A stretch of DNA of 64,000 nucleotides from an uncultured Muribaculaceae bacterium. Lineage in GTDB: Bacteria > Bacteroidota > Bacteroidia > Bacteroidales > Muribaculaceae. The notes under the pieces are model-generated. The model had not been told where the DNA came from. It searched no databases and was given only the letters and a program-made list of their open reading frames with translations. Location of the stretch: positions 1-64,000 of the forward strand of contig CAJTUF010000009.1 of the NCBI GenBank assembly GCA_910579675.1, given 5' to 3'. Of the stretch, positions 36,365 to 45,487 are shown piece after piece. Both the position numbers and the translations under genes were made by a program. Numbering within the stretch: the stretch's first letter is position 1; each line of letters starts with the position of its first letter.

Positions 36365-39300
36365 TCACAGTCCGCGGCCGTGGCAGTTTTTGTATTTCTT
36401 ACCTGATCCGCAAGGGCATGGATCGTTGCGGCCTACGCGGGGAGCGGCCTTGACAGGCTGTGGCTTCGGCGCTTCACCCTGCGGAGCTGAGGCAGCGGCG
36501 CGCATGGCGGCCTCGCCGGGATATGCTTCCTTTGAGGCGCGCATATTGGGGTTGGCTGCCGAGGGAGCCTCGGGCATAGCCCTCTCCACCTTGGGTGCAG
36601 GCTTAGGGGCGGGAGCGGGCTCCGGAGCTGGAGCGGGCTGAGCCTCGGCTGCGGGAGCGTCAGATGCTGGGCTCTGGGCGGGCTGCTCGGGAGCACGCTG
36701 CTGGGGCTGCTGAGGAGGAACACCCTGCGATGCACCGGGCTGCTGGGGTGTGTAGATCTGTCCGCGCATGAGCGTCGAGATAGCCTTCACATTGAGCTCG
36801 TTGAGCATCTGCTCGAAGAGATGGAACGACTCCACCTTGTAGATCACCAGCGGATCCTTCTGCTCATACGACGCATTGCGCACACTCTGACGCAGATCGT
36901 CGAGCTGGCGCAGATGGTCTTTCCAGAGCTCGTCGATAGTGTGGAGCACAACATGCTGCTGCCACTCCTTGACGATGCAGCGGCAACCGGTGTCGTAGGC
37001 CTGACGGGCGCTCACAACTATCTGGAAGAGGCGCTTGCCATCGGTCAGGGGCACCATGATGCGGCCTTCGTAGTGCTCCTCCTCAACAACGCGGGCTATG
37101 ACGGGCATGGCAAGGTCGATGATGCGCTGGCCCTTGCGGTCAAACGACTCGATAGCGGCAGCATGTATGTCGTCGATCAGATCCTCCTTGCTCTTTGAGC
37201 GGAACTCATCTTCGGTGAAGGGGGGCTCGATACCGAGAGCCTTGAAGAGCTCCAGACGCATATCTTCGTAGTCGCCGGGCTGATTGTAGTTTTCAACGAT
37301 GTTTTCGATCACATCGTAGATCATATTGGCTATGTCGATGCCTATGCGTTCACCCATCAGAGCGTGGCGGCGGCGCGAATAGATATATGTGCGCTGCTTG
37401 TTCATCACGTCGTCATACTCCAGAAGGTGTTTGCGGATGCCGAAGTTGTTCTCCTCCACGCGCTTCTGGGCTTTCTCGATCGAGTTGGTCACCATGTTGG
37501 ATTCGATCACCTCGCCATCTTTCATGCCCATGCGGTCGAGGAGCTTCACCACCTTGTCGGAAGCGAAGTTGCGCATCAGTGTGTCCTCAAACGACACATA
37601 GAACACCGACGAACCGGGATCGCCCTGACGACCGGCACGGCCACGGAGCTGGCGGTCGACGCGACGGCTCTCATGACGCTCGGTGCCGATGATGGCCAAG
37701 CCGCCCGCATCCTTCACCTCGGCAGGAAGCTTGATATCAGTACCGCGGCCCGCCATGTTGGTGGCGATGGTCACGGTGCCCTTCTTACCTGCGAGGGCAA
37801 CAATGTCGGCTTCCTTCTGGTGGAGCTTGGCATTGAGCACATTGTGAGGAATGTGGCGCATGGTGAGCATACGCGAGAGCAGCTCGGAGATCTCTACCGA
37901 AGTGGTGCCCACAAGCACAGGACGCCCTTCGCCTACCAGACGGACAATCTCGTCGATCACGGCGGCATACTTCTCCTTCTTGGTCTTGTACACACGGTCG
38001 GGAAGGTCAAAGCGGGCTATCGGACGATTGGTGGGGATAGTCACCACATCGAGCTTATAAATGTCCCAGAACTCGCCCGCCTCCGTCTCAGCCGTACCGG
38101 TCATACCGGCCAGGCGATGGTACATGCGGAAGTAATTCTGGAGGGTGATGGTGGCGAAAGTCTGGGTGGCGGCCTCTACGGTCACTCCCTCCTTGGCCTC
38201 GATAGCCTGATGGAGACCGTCGGAATAACGGCGACCCTCCATGATGCGGCCTGTCTGCTCATCGACAATCTTGATCTTGCCATTGTCGATCACATACTCC
38301 ACATCCTTGTCAAAAAGGGTATAGGCCTTGAGAAGCTGGGTCACGGTGTGGACACGCTCTGCCTTCACGGCATAGTTGGCCAGCAGCTCATCCTTACGTG
38401 CCTGACGCTCGGTGAGATCAGCGATATGTTCAGTCTCCGAGAGCTGCGAGGCAATATCGGGTAGCACGAAGAACTGGGGATCATCGGAGGTGCCGGTGAG
38501 CTCGTCGACACCCTTATCGGTAAGTGTCACCGAGCGGTTTTTCTCGTCGATCACGAAGTAGAGAGGCTCGGTGGCCTTGGGCATCTCGCGGGCATTATCC
38601 TGAAGATAATATGCCTCTGTCTCAAGCAGGATACCCTTCATGCCCTCCTGAGAGAGGAATTTGATGAGAGCTGTGTTTTTGGGAAGACCTTTGAAGGCAC
38701 GGAACAGGGCGAGAGCACCCTCCTTGCGCTCCTCTTTGTTTTCTGAGGGTATCTTGGCTTTGGCCTCGGCAAGCAGCTGGGTCACAAGGCGACGCTGAGC
38801 ATTGACAACCTTGTCGACATTGCCTTTGTAGTCGTTAAACATCTGGTCGTCGCCGCGGGCCACGGGGCCGGAGATGATAAGAGGTGTACGCGCATCGTCG
38901 ATAAGCACCGAGTCGACCTCATCGACAATGGCATAGTAGTGCTTGCGCTGAACGAGGTCGGCGGGACGCACGGCCATATTGTCGCGCAGGTAGTCGAAAC
39001 CAAACTCATTGTTGGTGCCGAAAGTGATGTCGCACTCGTAGGCTTTGCGGCGGCGGGGGGTATTGGGCTGATGCTTGTCGATGCAGTCGACCGTTGAGCC
39101 ATGGAACATATAGAGCGGGCCCATCCACTCCGAGTCACGCTTGGCGAGATAGTCGTTGACCGTCACCACATGTACGCCGCGGCCCGAGAGGGAGCGGAGA
39201 AACACGGGGAGGGTTGCCACGAGGGTCTTGCCCTCGCCGGTGGCCATCTCGGCTATCTTGCCTTGATGGAGCACGATACCGCCTATGAGCTGCACGTCGT

Positions 39301-39823
39301 AGTGGATCATGTCCCACTTCATCTCGTTGCCACCGGCGCGCCAGGTGTTGCGCCATATGGCCTTATCGCCTTCGATGGTCACAAAGTCGCGCCCCTCGGC
39401 GGCAAGGTCGCGGTCCATCTGCGAGGCAGTCACGGTAATGGTGCCGTCGGGGGTCTTGGCAAAGCGGGCGGCTGTCTCGCGCAGGGCTGCAAACACCACG
39501 GGGAGATAGTCGTTGAGCTTGTTTTCGATTATATCGATGATATTTTTCTCGTGGCGGTCGATGTCGTCCCAAAGGGGTTGACGCTCGTCGAAGGGGAGGG
39601 TCTCGATATCGGCGCGGAGCTTGGCAACGGCCTCCTCGTCGGCGGCTACGGCGGCGCGTATATCGGCACGCACGTCGTTGATCACGCCGCGGAGTTCGTC
39701 GTGGGTCTTGGCCTCCATCTCGGGGCCGAGCGATTTTATTTTGTCAACAATGGGCTGGATCTCCTTGAGATCTCGGGTTGATTTATTGCCGAATATTTTG
39801 CTTAAAAATGATGCAAGCGACAT
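36365..39823 (-). CDS. secA: Preprotein translocase ATPase SecA
   Basis: 1152 residues, longer than the 901 of E. coli because of insertions in the first nucleotide-binding domain and a Pro/Ala/Gln-rich linker (about 1030-1120). Motifs: QLIGGIVLHQGKIAEMATGEGKTL (Walker A), VDEVDSVLIDDARTPLIISGP, the second RecA domain with GTTSVEISELLS and GRAGRQGDPGSS, and the C-terminal zinc-binding NDPCPCGSGKKYKNCHG that binds SecB or phospholipid. It drives Sec export through SecYEG. Part of the long minus-strand run. Confidence 0.98.
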   Translation of the reverse strand: MSLASFLSKIFGNKSTRDLKEIQPIVDKIKSLGPEMEAKTHDELRGVINDVRADIRAAVAADEEAVAKLRADIETLPFDERQPLWDDIDRHEKNIIDIIENKLNDYLPVVFAALRETAARFAKTPDGTITVTASQMDRDLAAEGRDFVTIEGDKAIWRNTWRAGGNEMKWDMIHYDVQLIGGIVLHQGKIAEMATGEGKTLVATLPVFLRSLSGRGVHVVTVNDYLAKRDSEWMGPLYMFHGSTVDCIDKHQPNTPRRRKAYECDITFGTNNEFGFDYLRDNMAVRPADLVQRKHYYAIVDEVDSVLIDDARTPLIISGPVARGDDQMFNDYKGNVDKVVNAQRRLVTQLLAEAKAKIPSENKEERKEGALALFRAFKGLPKNTALIKFLSQEGMKGILLETEAYYLQDNAREMPKATEPLYFVIDEKNRSVTLTDKGVDELTGTSDDPQFFVLPDIASQLSETEHIADLTERQARKDELLANYAVKAERVHTVTQLLKAYTLFDKDVEYVIDNGKIKIVDEQTGRIMEGRRYSDGLHQAIEAKEGVTVEAATQTFATITLQNYFRMYHRLAGMTGTAETEAGEFWDIYKLDVVTIPTNRPIARFDLPDRVYKTKKEKYAAVIDEIVRLVGEGRPVLVGTTSVEISELLSRMLTMRHIPHNVLNAKLHQKEADIVALAGKKGTVTIATNMAGRGTDIKLPAEVKDAGGLAIIGTERHESRRVDRQLRGRAGRQGDPGSSVFYVSFEDTLMRNFASDKVVKLLDRMGMKDGEVIESNMVTNSIEKAQKRVEENNFGIRKHLLEYDDVMNKQRTYIYSRRRHALMGERIGIDIANMIYDVIENIVENYNQPGDYEDMRLELFKALGIEPPFTEDEFRSKSKEDLIDDIHAAAIESFDRKGQRIIDLAMPVIARVVEEEHYEGRIMVPLTDGKRLFQIVVSARQAYDTGCRCIVKEWQQHVVLHTIDELWKDHLRQLDDLRQSVRNASYEQKDPLVIYKVESFHLFEQMLNELNVKAISTLMRGQIYTPQQPGASQGVPPQQPQQRAPEQPAQSPASDAPAAEAQPAPAPEPAPAPKPAPKVERAMPEAPSAANPNMRASKEAYPGEAAMRAAASAPQGEAPKPQPVKAAPRVGRNDPCPCGSGKKYKNCHGRGL

Positions 39824-39886
39824 TATATTGCTGTGTTGGTGGGGGGATTCGTATTGATGATGATTTGATGGAGGGAGAGGGAGAGG

Positions 39887-41536
39887 TCAGAGCCTCAACG
39901 GAGAGAGAGAGGCGGCGTTGGGACTTCTGATGCGCAGCAGCCGCGCCACGGTGGGAGCTATGCGGCGGGCATCGACAGGCTCGTCGATGCGTGCAGGCGG
40001 CACTCCCGCTCCCCAGATGATGAGAGGATTGGCGGTCGACGCGAGGCGTGAGAAGTGGTCGGGCCCTCCTTCGAGATCATCTACGGCGGTCCAGCCCGGA
40101 TTGATTTCAAGTATGATGTCGCCGGTGTGCTCCACCGAGGTGTTGCGGCGTAGCGCGGCGGGATCTGCACCCACGCGGGCTGCCATCACATCATCGATGG
40201 TGTAGGCGTTGCTCACTCCGCTCATGCGGGTGAGAAATTGCGCCGCTTCGGCGCGCACATCGGATATATCGAGTTTTTGCTCCTTGATGAGCTGATGGTT
40301 GAGATAGAAATGGCGGTCGTGATAGCCGGTGACCCACTCGCCGTTGCCGTGGAGGGCCATCAGATACATATTGAGGAGCGACCGCGCTTTGCGGCTCGAG
40401 AACTCGCCCGACGGCAGGCGCCAACGCTCTTCGTCGGGGCGCGACGAAGCAGGCGCGGGGAGGCCCGCCACAAAGATCAGTGTACGGTCGGTGCCCGGAC
40501 GCTTGTCGATCGCCTTCATCAATTTCTGTATGTCGCGGTCGAGGCGTATGTAGGCGTCGAGAGTCTCGGCGCGTGGTGTTGGAGTGAGCGAGTATGGATA
40601 AGGCGCCACCGTGTAGCCGAGCGAGAGCATATCTATGCCCTGGTGTTGCCCAAGCATCTGATAGTGGAGCAGATCAGTGGCCATGTCGGTCACCTCCTCA
40701 TTGCCCTTGGCCGACACCTTGAACGACCGGAAGCGGTCGCGGCTATTGCGGGGGAAGTTGTAGCTGAAGCCGTTCTGGCGTGTGGCCGCCGTGAGGTCGG
40801 GATAGCTTTGGAGGGTACCGAACAGTGGCCCCCAGGCCACCGAGTCGAGGCGGCTGTCAAGCGGCGAATTATAATTGCGCAGGGTGATGCTCTGCGGCAG
40901 GTCGCGGTAGTAGGTGGTCGAGGCCCAACGTCCGTTGATATCGTCGATCCAATAAGCGCCATTACCGGCATGACCTGCCATGATAATGGCCCGCGAGGGA
41001 TCGGCAGCGAGAGCATACACATAGGTAGGGCCATTGCCGTCGATGCGCACCTCATCGCCCAGTGTCGACACATGGATAGCGGCAGGCGACAGAAGATCGG
41101 CTGTGAAATTGCCCATCTGCGATGAGTCGGACAACACAGGGCGCGAGCGGTGTTTGCTCGGCTGATAGACATTGGCGGCGGGTATGCCGTTGACAGCCGG
41201 CGACGTGCCGGTGTAGATCATCGCGGCGGCGGCAACCGGGTCGAGCGGAGTGCCGTAGTCGATATCGCCGGCAACCGCACCCTCGGACATAAGACGCTTG
41301 AAACCGCCGGGGCTGAGATGGGCATCGAGCAGTCGGAGAATATCCTCGTCGAGTCCCTCGACAAGAATACCTACCACCAGCCCCGGGCGCTCTACGGCTG
41401 CCCGCGGCTCGGCGGCGATGGCCCGCGCCGACCCTCCGAGGAGGGCCACCGAAGCCATTATCGCGCAGAATAGGCGGTATGAGCCGGCGATCGGTAGACC
41501 ATGGGGTGCCGGAGCCGGCTTTGTGCGGTGCTGCAT
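39887..41536 (-). CDS. PafA-like alkaline phosphatase fold protein lacking the active site
   Basis: 549 residues with a hydrophobic signal region (about 20-42). Structural landmarks of Bacteroidetes PafA phosphatases are clear: MIYTGTSPAVNGI, AGHAGNGAYWIDD, LLNMYLMALHGNGEWV, FYLNHQLI, GDIILEINPGW, IAPTVARLLRI. Every metal or nucleophile site I can place is changed: VDGL is VEGL (60), TGPGHAS is DPVAAAA (99-105), HGI is NGI, the D..H pair in the SAPDYIGH segment is APYPYS, ADHG is AGLP, and THVP is TANP. So catalysis is unlikely. Start is uncertain: ATG 41536 overlaps the upstream gene by 79 bases, while ATG 41458 overlaps its stop by one base but gives a weaker signal peptide. Confidence 0.8.
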   Translation of the reverse strand: MQHRTKPAPAPHGLPIAGSYRLFCAIMASVALLGGSARAIAAEPRAAVERPGLVVGILVEGLDEDILRLLDAHLSPGGFKRLMSEGAVAGDIDYGTPLDPVAAAAMIYTGTSPAVNGIPAANVYQPSKHRSRPVLSDSSQMGNFTADLLSPAAIHVSTLGDEVRIDGNGPTYVYALAADPSRAIIMAGHAGNGAYWIDDINGRWASTTYYRDLPQSITLRNYNSPLDSRLDSVAWGPLFGTLQSYPDLTAATRQNGFSYNFPRNSRDRFRSFKVSAKGNEEVTDMATDLLHYQMLGQHQGIDMLSLGYTVAPYPYSLTPTPRAETLDAYIRLDRDIQKLMKAIDKRPGTDRTLIFVAGLPAPASSRPDEERWRLPSGEFSSRKARSLLNMYLMALHGNGEWVTGYHDRHFYLNHQLIKEQKLDISDVRAEAAQFLTRMSGVSNAYTIDDVMAARVGADPAALRRNTSVEHTGDIILEINPGWTAVDDLEGGPDHFSRLASTANPLIIWGAGVPPARIDEPVDARRIAPTVARLLRIRSPNAASLSPLRL

Positions 41537-42765
41537 CGTGAGTAGAATATAAAGAATAGCGAGCGCACTCCATCGCTGATTATCAGCGGGATAAAGGCGC
41601 TGTTACAAGCCTGTATGCCGGCAATCCACACGACACACATTCCTATTAAGGCCACAAAATTAATCATTTGCCACCACATAAGCAAGCGGCGTCCGCCTTT
41701 TGTCCATATCAAAAGCAACGGGAGCAGACAGAGCGGATTAAGCCACAGCAGTAGCCAGTTGGGCGACGCCGGACCGTGGACCGAGAAAAACACCAGGAAG
41801 GTGATAAGACACCCGGCCAGACCAAAGATTGTAAACAATGCGGCATCGTAGCCACGCGATAGACGTCCGGTGATTAGGTCGAAAATGGTCACCCCCACTG
41901 TGATCACAAGAAGCAGCCACCCTGCTGCCAACGGGCTCAGATACCATGGCGTAGGGGGTGCCGACACCCCGCCGTCGCGGCCTTCCACAATCACATTGGT
42001 CGAGGCCACCACGCTGCCCCCGGAGGGTAGTGTGGCTCCTTCGAGCATCTGCTGGAGTGCCACCGGCGAGAAGGTCATGGCGCGGCGCGCCTCAGGACGG
42101 TCGATTGTAGAGCCGAGAGCCAGATCAATGCCAAACTGATACCAGGGATAATTACGGTGGTAATAGCGCATGGCTTCGCGGAAACCTGCTGCATGGGCTA
42201 TGGCCTCTTCGGGCGCTCCTAGGGTTATGGTGTCGGACAATGCCCGCTCCACCACCGCCAACGGACGGGTGGCGCAGTTGTCGGCCACATAATTGTATCG
42301 GTAAGTGCGGTTTTCGGGACGCAGGTTATCCTCTACGAGCTCCACCACTCTCTGTGACTGTTGAGGCGTAAGCGCAAGAATCTGCTCCGTCACCTCGCGG
42401 CCATCGGCGGCATACATGCTGAAAAAGCGGTCGGAGGGGGCCGCTCCGGCCATATAGTCGGTCTCGCCCTTGACAAATCGGTAGACAAAACCGGGCGAAG
42501 CGAAGTCGAAGAGACCCCAGTTGACCACCACGTCGACCCCGCGCTGCTGATTGACCAGACGAAGGCCGCTGTGGCCCTCCAGCTCATAAATCTCATGGCC
42601 CGGAGAGCAGGTGAGCAGGCTCACACGCCACTCGCCGTCATGACTCGCCGTGGTGTCGGGCTCCGCCATCGCGGCCACAGGAGCCGCCGCTGCGGGCTGC
42701 TGAGCCTTGGCGGCCACGCCCATAGCAAGCCATAGAGTCATTATGGTCAGTATTCGTAATAACAT
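41458..42765 (-). CDS. DUF4105 membrane protein, probable lipoprotein N-acyltransferase (Lnb type)
   Basis: 435 residues. Signal peptide (MLLRILTIMTLWLAMGVAAKAQ), an extracytoplasmic DUF4105 domain (about 45-270) and five C-terminal membrane helices (about 280-400). DUF4105 resembles NlpC/P60-type thiol enzymes: candidate His65 in ELEGHSGLRL and Cys164 in VADNCATRP. From memory, Bacteroides DUF4105 proteins were reported to N-acylate lipoproteins (Lnb), in a phylum that lacks Lnt; I am fairly but not fully sure. The C-terminal 26 codons overlap the next gene. Start ATG 42765. Confidence 0.8.
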   Translation of the reverse strand: MLLRILTIMTLWLAMGVAAKAQQPAAAAPVAAMAEPDTTASHDGEWRVSLLTCSPGHEIYELEGHSGLRLVNQQRGVDVVVNWGLFDFASPGFVYRFVKGETDYMAGAAPSDRFFSMYAADGREVTEQILALTPQQSQRVVELVEDNLRPENRTYRYNYVADNCATRPLAVVERALSDTITLGAPEEAIAHAAGFREAMRYYHRNYPWYQFGIDLALGSTIDRPEARRAMTFSPVALQQMLEGATLPSGGSVVASTNVIVEGRDGGVSAPPTPWYLSPLAAGWLLLVITVGVTIFDLITGRLSRGYDAALFTIFGLAGCLITFLVFFSVHGPASPNWLLLWLNPLCLLPLLLIWTKGGRRLLMWWQMINFVALIGMCVVWIAGIQACNSAFIPLIISDGVRSLFFIFYSRCSTAQSRLRHPMVYRSPAHTAYSAR

Positions 42766-42796
42766 ATCTTAAATGTGGTGAATGACTTATCCGCGA

Positions 42797-42830
42797 CGGC
42801 GCGGGACTCCCATACGGGAATCTCGCGCCG
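42797..42830 (-). terminator. Hairpin between pepP and the DUF4105 gene
   Basis: CGGCGCGGGA (42797-42806) pairs with TCTCGCGCCG (42821-42830, one G-U), with a further small inner stem. No T-run on the minus strand; it may terminate or attenuate read-through. Confidence 0.4.
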
Positions 42831-42868
42831 GGCGATATTCTGTATCTGCTTTTTAAACGTCAGAAGGG

Positions 42869-44245
42869 TCAGCAATGTTCGGCCTCTACTTCATCGGGCG
42901 TCAGAGGTATGCGCTTGCCGAGGCGACGGGCTCCATCGTCGGTGATGAGCCAATCCTCCTCGTTGCGTATGCCGCCGAAGTCGCGGTAGGTATCGACCAC
43001 ACCGTAGTTGATAAACTCCTCGAAGCGGCGCTCCTTCTGCCAGAGGTCGATAAGCTCGGGGATGAAATACACACCCGGCTCAACTGTAAACACAAATCCG
43101 GGCTCGAGAGGAATGGCCAGACGCTGGCTCTTGCGCCCAAACTGGGTCGACTTCTCCTTGCCGGCATAGCCCACCCAGCGCTCGCCGAAGTTTTCCATAT
43201 CGTGAACGTCGAGACCCATCATGTGGCCGAGACCGTGGGGATAAAAGAGCGCATGGGCACCGGCGGCCACAGCCTCGCGGGCATCACCCTTCATCAGGCC
43301 AAGTTCCTTCATCCCTTCCACCATTGCCACGGCCGAAATATCGTAGACATCCATATAGGCAATGCCGGGGCGGAGCGCCTCGACTGCTGCCATGTGCATG
43401 GCATTTTGAATCTCATACACAGCTCTTTGGCGCGGGGTGAAGGTAGGATCGGCGGGCACAGTGCTCGACATATCGCCGCAATAACCGCTGGGCAGCTCCG
43501 CGCCTGCGTCGATCAGGAAGAGGTCGCCGGGCTTGATGATATTGCCGTGGTAGTGGTTGTGGAGCGTCTGACCATTGACGGTGGCTATGGTGGCGAAGCT
43601 CTCCTCGCAGTTGGCTTTGTGGGCCACATGGAGCATCTCGGCTACGATGTCGTATTCATGCAGGCCGGGGCGCACGGTGCGCATGGCGGCGAGGTGCATG
43701 TCGGCGGTCACGTCGCAGGCACGCTCTATCTCGGCTATCTCCTCGGCGGTCTTGTGATTGCGCTGGTCAACGATAGCTCTGATCATCGGTATCGAACCCT
43801 GCTGATGCGAGGGCATGAGCCCGAGCCAGTCCATGAGCTTCAGGCGGTGTTCGGCGCGGTAAGGGGGAAGGAAATGGATGGGGCGACCTGCCTCGCGGGC
43901 GGCAGTGAGATAGTCGGCTATCGACGCCAGAGGGCGTATGTCGGAGATACCGACACGATCGGCGCGCTCGGCCAAAGTGGGCTGAGTGCCCATCCACACT
44001 ATCGAGTCGATGGTGAGCTCGTCGCCAAACAATATCTCGCGCCCCTCGTCGATGTCGAGGATGGCTGCCAGGCCCGCATAGGGGAGCCCGAAGTAGTAGA
44101 GCATCGTCGAGTCCTGACGGTAGCGGAATGTATTGTCCTCATAGTTGAGGCCCTGCTCGTCATTACCGAGGAAAAGGAGGAGTCCCGACCCTACGGTGGC
44201 CATGAGCTTGTGGCGGCGGCTGATATATGTCTCTTTGCTGAACAT
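42869..44245 (-). CDS. pepP: Xaa-Pro aminopeptidase (peptidase family M24B)
   Basis: 458 residues from ATG 44245 (MFSKETYISRRHKLMATVG); 21 further codons upstream are not conserved. N-terminal aminopeptidase P domain (RYRQDSTMLYYFGLPYAG) and C-terminal pita-bread domain with the metal ligands: Asp pair in LIDAGAELPSGYCGDMSS, His in FYPHGLGHMMGLDVHD, Glu in FTVEPGVYFIP and Glu in GGIRNEEDWLIT. Removes N-terminal residues next to proline, a use in peptide recycling. A full-consensus promoter lies 60 bases upstream. Confidence 0.95.
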   Translation of the reverse strand: MFSKETYISRRHKLMATVGSGLLLFLGNDEQGLNYEDNTFRYRQDSTMLYYFGLPYAGLAAILDIDEGREILFGDELTIDSIVWMGTQPTLAERADRVGISDIRPLASIADYLTAAREAGRPIHFLPPYRAEHRLKLMDWLGLMPSHQQGSIPMIRAIVDQRNHKTAEEIAEIERACDVTADMHLAAMRTVRPGLHEYDIVAEMLHVAHKANCEESFATIATVNGQTLHNHYHGNIIKPGDLFLIDAGAELPSGYCGDMSSTVPADPTFTPRQRAVYEIQNAMHMAAVEALRPGIAYMDVYDISAVAMVEGMKELGLMKGDAREAVAAGAHALFYPHGLGHMMGLDVHDMENFGERWVGYAGKEKSTQFGRKSQRLAIPLEPGFVFTVEPGVYFIPELIDLWQKERRFEEFINYGVVDTYRDFGGIRNEEDWLITDDGARRLGKRIPLTPDEVEAEHC

Positions 44246-44305
44246 TATTGCGTGATGATGATTAATTATTGCATGTAGTAAGAGCCATCCGGGCCCTTCT
44301 CCCTG

Positions 44306-44337
44306 CAAAGATAGCTACCCGCGCCCGATTATCCAAA
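44306..44337 (-). promoter_or_regulatory. Promoter of pepP
   Basis: On the minus strand TTTG (44334-44337), exactly 20 bases, TATCTTTG (44306-44313). Confidence 0.8.
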
Positions 44338-44424
44338 TTTATTTCGACCCGCAGGAGCGCAGCTCCGGGCCACGACTACAATACTGGTATCATAAGATAT
44401 TCCACTTACAAGCCCTACAAAACG

Positions 44425-44646
44425 TCATCGTGCTTCTTCCCATCCTTTCCTATCTACGCAGGCATATATCATTGATTGAGATGCGACAACGATATAACTG
44501 TCGACAGATAATGTCATTTCTACTGACATATCTTCTTTAGCTGAGCAGAATAATATGCCTATTGTATGATTATCATTGAGAAGTTTTTCAGTTGGATCAT
44601 AGTAGTTTACTGAAGCTGAAGCTGATCCAAATCCTATTACCCTCAA
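44425..44646 (-). pseudogene. Decayed C-terminal fragment of a DUF1016 (YhcG) PDDEXK nuclease
   Basis: About 73 codons on the minus strand include DNHTIGILFCSAKED, matching the DNPTIGILLCxEKDE motif near the C-terminus of DUF1016/YhcG nucleases, followed by a degraded version of the VxYSVL...FASKYKLYLP end (here VEMTLSVDSYIVVASQ). The rest of the roughly 350-residue protein is absent, and the frame upstream is broken. A relic of a defence-type nuclease. Confidence 0.5.
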
Positions 44647-44740
44647 AGCAGTTTAGGAATATTTGTTTATGGGTTGGTCTATCAAATGACAGATGCTGAA
44701 CCTCTACAGAACCTCCGCCAAAGTTTTTTCCGGCGATTGA

Positions 44741-44935
44741 GTGAATAATCACACGGTAAAAACACCTCTAATTTCAGAAATTATTACTAACTTTGCTATT
44801 GGTAGGCGTCTGTCTGCCACGACATTTCGACTAAACAAGAAGCGTTATGCTCATCTTGCAATTGGAAACCTGAGCAACCGGCTTGCCGCTTTGCAGGGCA
44901 AAGAATTTTTCGATTTGATGCAAGAGTTGGCATAG
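44741..44935 (+). CDS. Unrecognised 64-residue open frame
   Basis: Predicted product MNNHTVKTPLISEIITNFAI followed by a basic stretch with RLNKKRYAHLAIGNLSNRLA. I know no family. Its ISEIITNFA resembles the last residues MSEIIINFAN of the truncated Crp-like protein 500 bases downstream, also at DNA level (about 21 of 28 bases). It could be a displaced fragment of a related gene rather than an expressed protein. The flanking stretches 44647-44740 and 44936-45076 show nothing definite. Confidence 0.3.
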   Translation: MNNHTVKTPLISEIITNFAIGRRLSATTFRLNKKRYAHLAIGNLSNRLAALQGKEFFDLMQELA

Positions 44936-45076
44936 TGGTTCTCACGCATACCGCGTGGGCTGCTATTGTCACATCTGCATCATAGGCTTTCTCAGGGCCT
45001 CCAATTGGACGTGCATAGTCAGCCTGCGCTTTTCTTTATATAACAACATCTGTCCGGACTGACGCAGGCCCCTAAT

Positions 45077-45475
45077 ATGAAGGAAAACTTCAATACATAT
45101 ATCGACCATATTGAACCCGACTTTTGGCGTGAGCTTTGCGTCAAGGAGGGCAAATTGCGCCATTATGAGCGTGGAGAGGAGTTTGCAAAGGTTGGCGAAG
45201 TCGCCCGACAGATTGGCTACATCAAATCGGGCACATTGAAATATGTTGCTTTCTCATCAGACGGCACTGAGCATGTGATTGGCTTGGAATTTGACGAAGA
45301 ATTTGTTTCGGATTTCCCGTTTTCATTGTCCGGGGTGAAAGCCCGTGTATCGATCATTGCTGTGACACCTTGTGATATATATTGCTTTCCTGTTCAAGAA
45401 AACCGTGTTAAAATCCTTGGCTCTCAACATTTGTTGAGAGTTATGTCGGAAATAATTATCAATTTTGCTAATTAA
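45077..45475 (+). CDS. Crp/Fnr-type cyclic nucleotide-binding protein lacking the HTH domain
   Basis: 132 residues covering only the N-terminal sensor barrel: YERGEEFAKVGEVARQIGYI, KSGTLKYVAFSSDGTEHVIG, FDEEFVSDFPFSLSG. Normal Crp-family regulators in Bacteroidetes have about 190-230 residues with a C-terminal winged helix; here a TAA ends the frame directly after the first turns of the dimer helix (HLLRVMSEIIINFAN). So it is either a truncated gene or a sensor-only protein. Twelve bases separate it from the GLPGLI pair, which suggests co-transcription. Confidence 0.7.
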   Translation: MKENFNTYIDHIEPDFWRELCVKEGKLRHYERGEEFAKVGEVARQIGYIKSGTLKYVAFSSDGTEHVIGLEFDEEFVSDFPFSLSGVKARVSIIAVTPCDIYCFPVQENRVKILGSQHLLRVMSEIIINFAN

Positions 45476-45487
45476 AACTTTAACCGT

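Noticed and set aside
42875..44278. 467-codon open frame on the plus strand
   Set aside because: It is the antisense of pepP, whose metal-binding motifs are intact. GC-rich genes in this window produce many long shadow frames (also 30870-31841 against guaA and 7970-9004 against pta).
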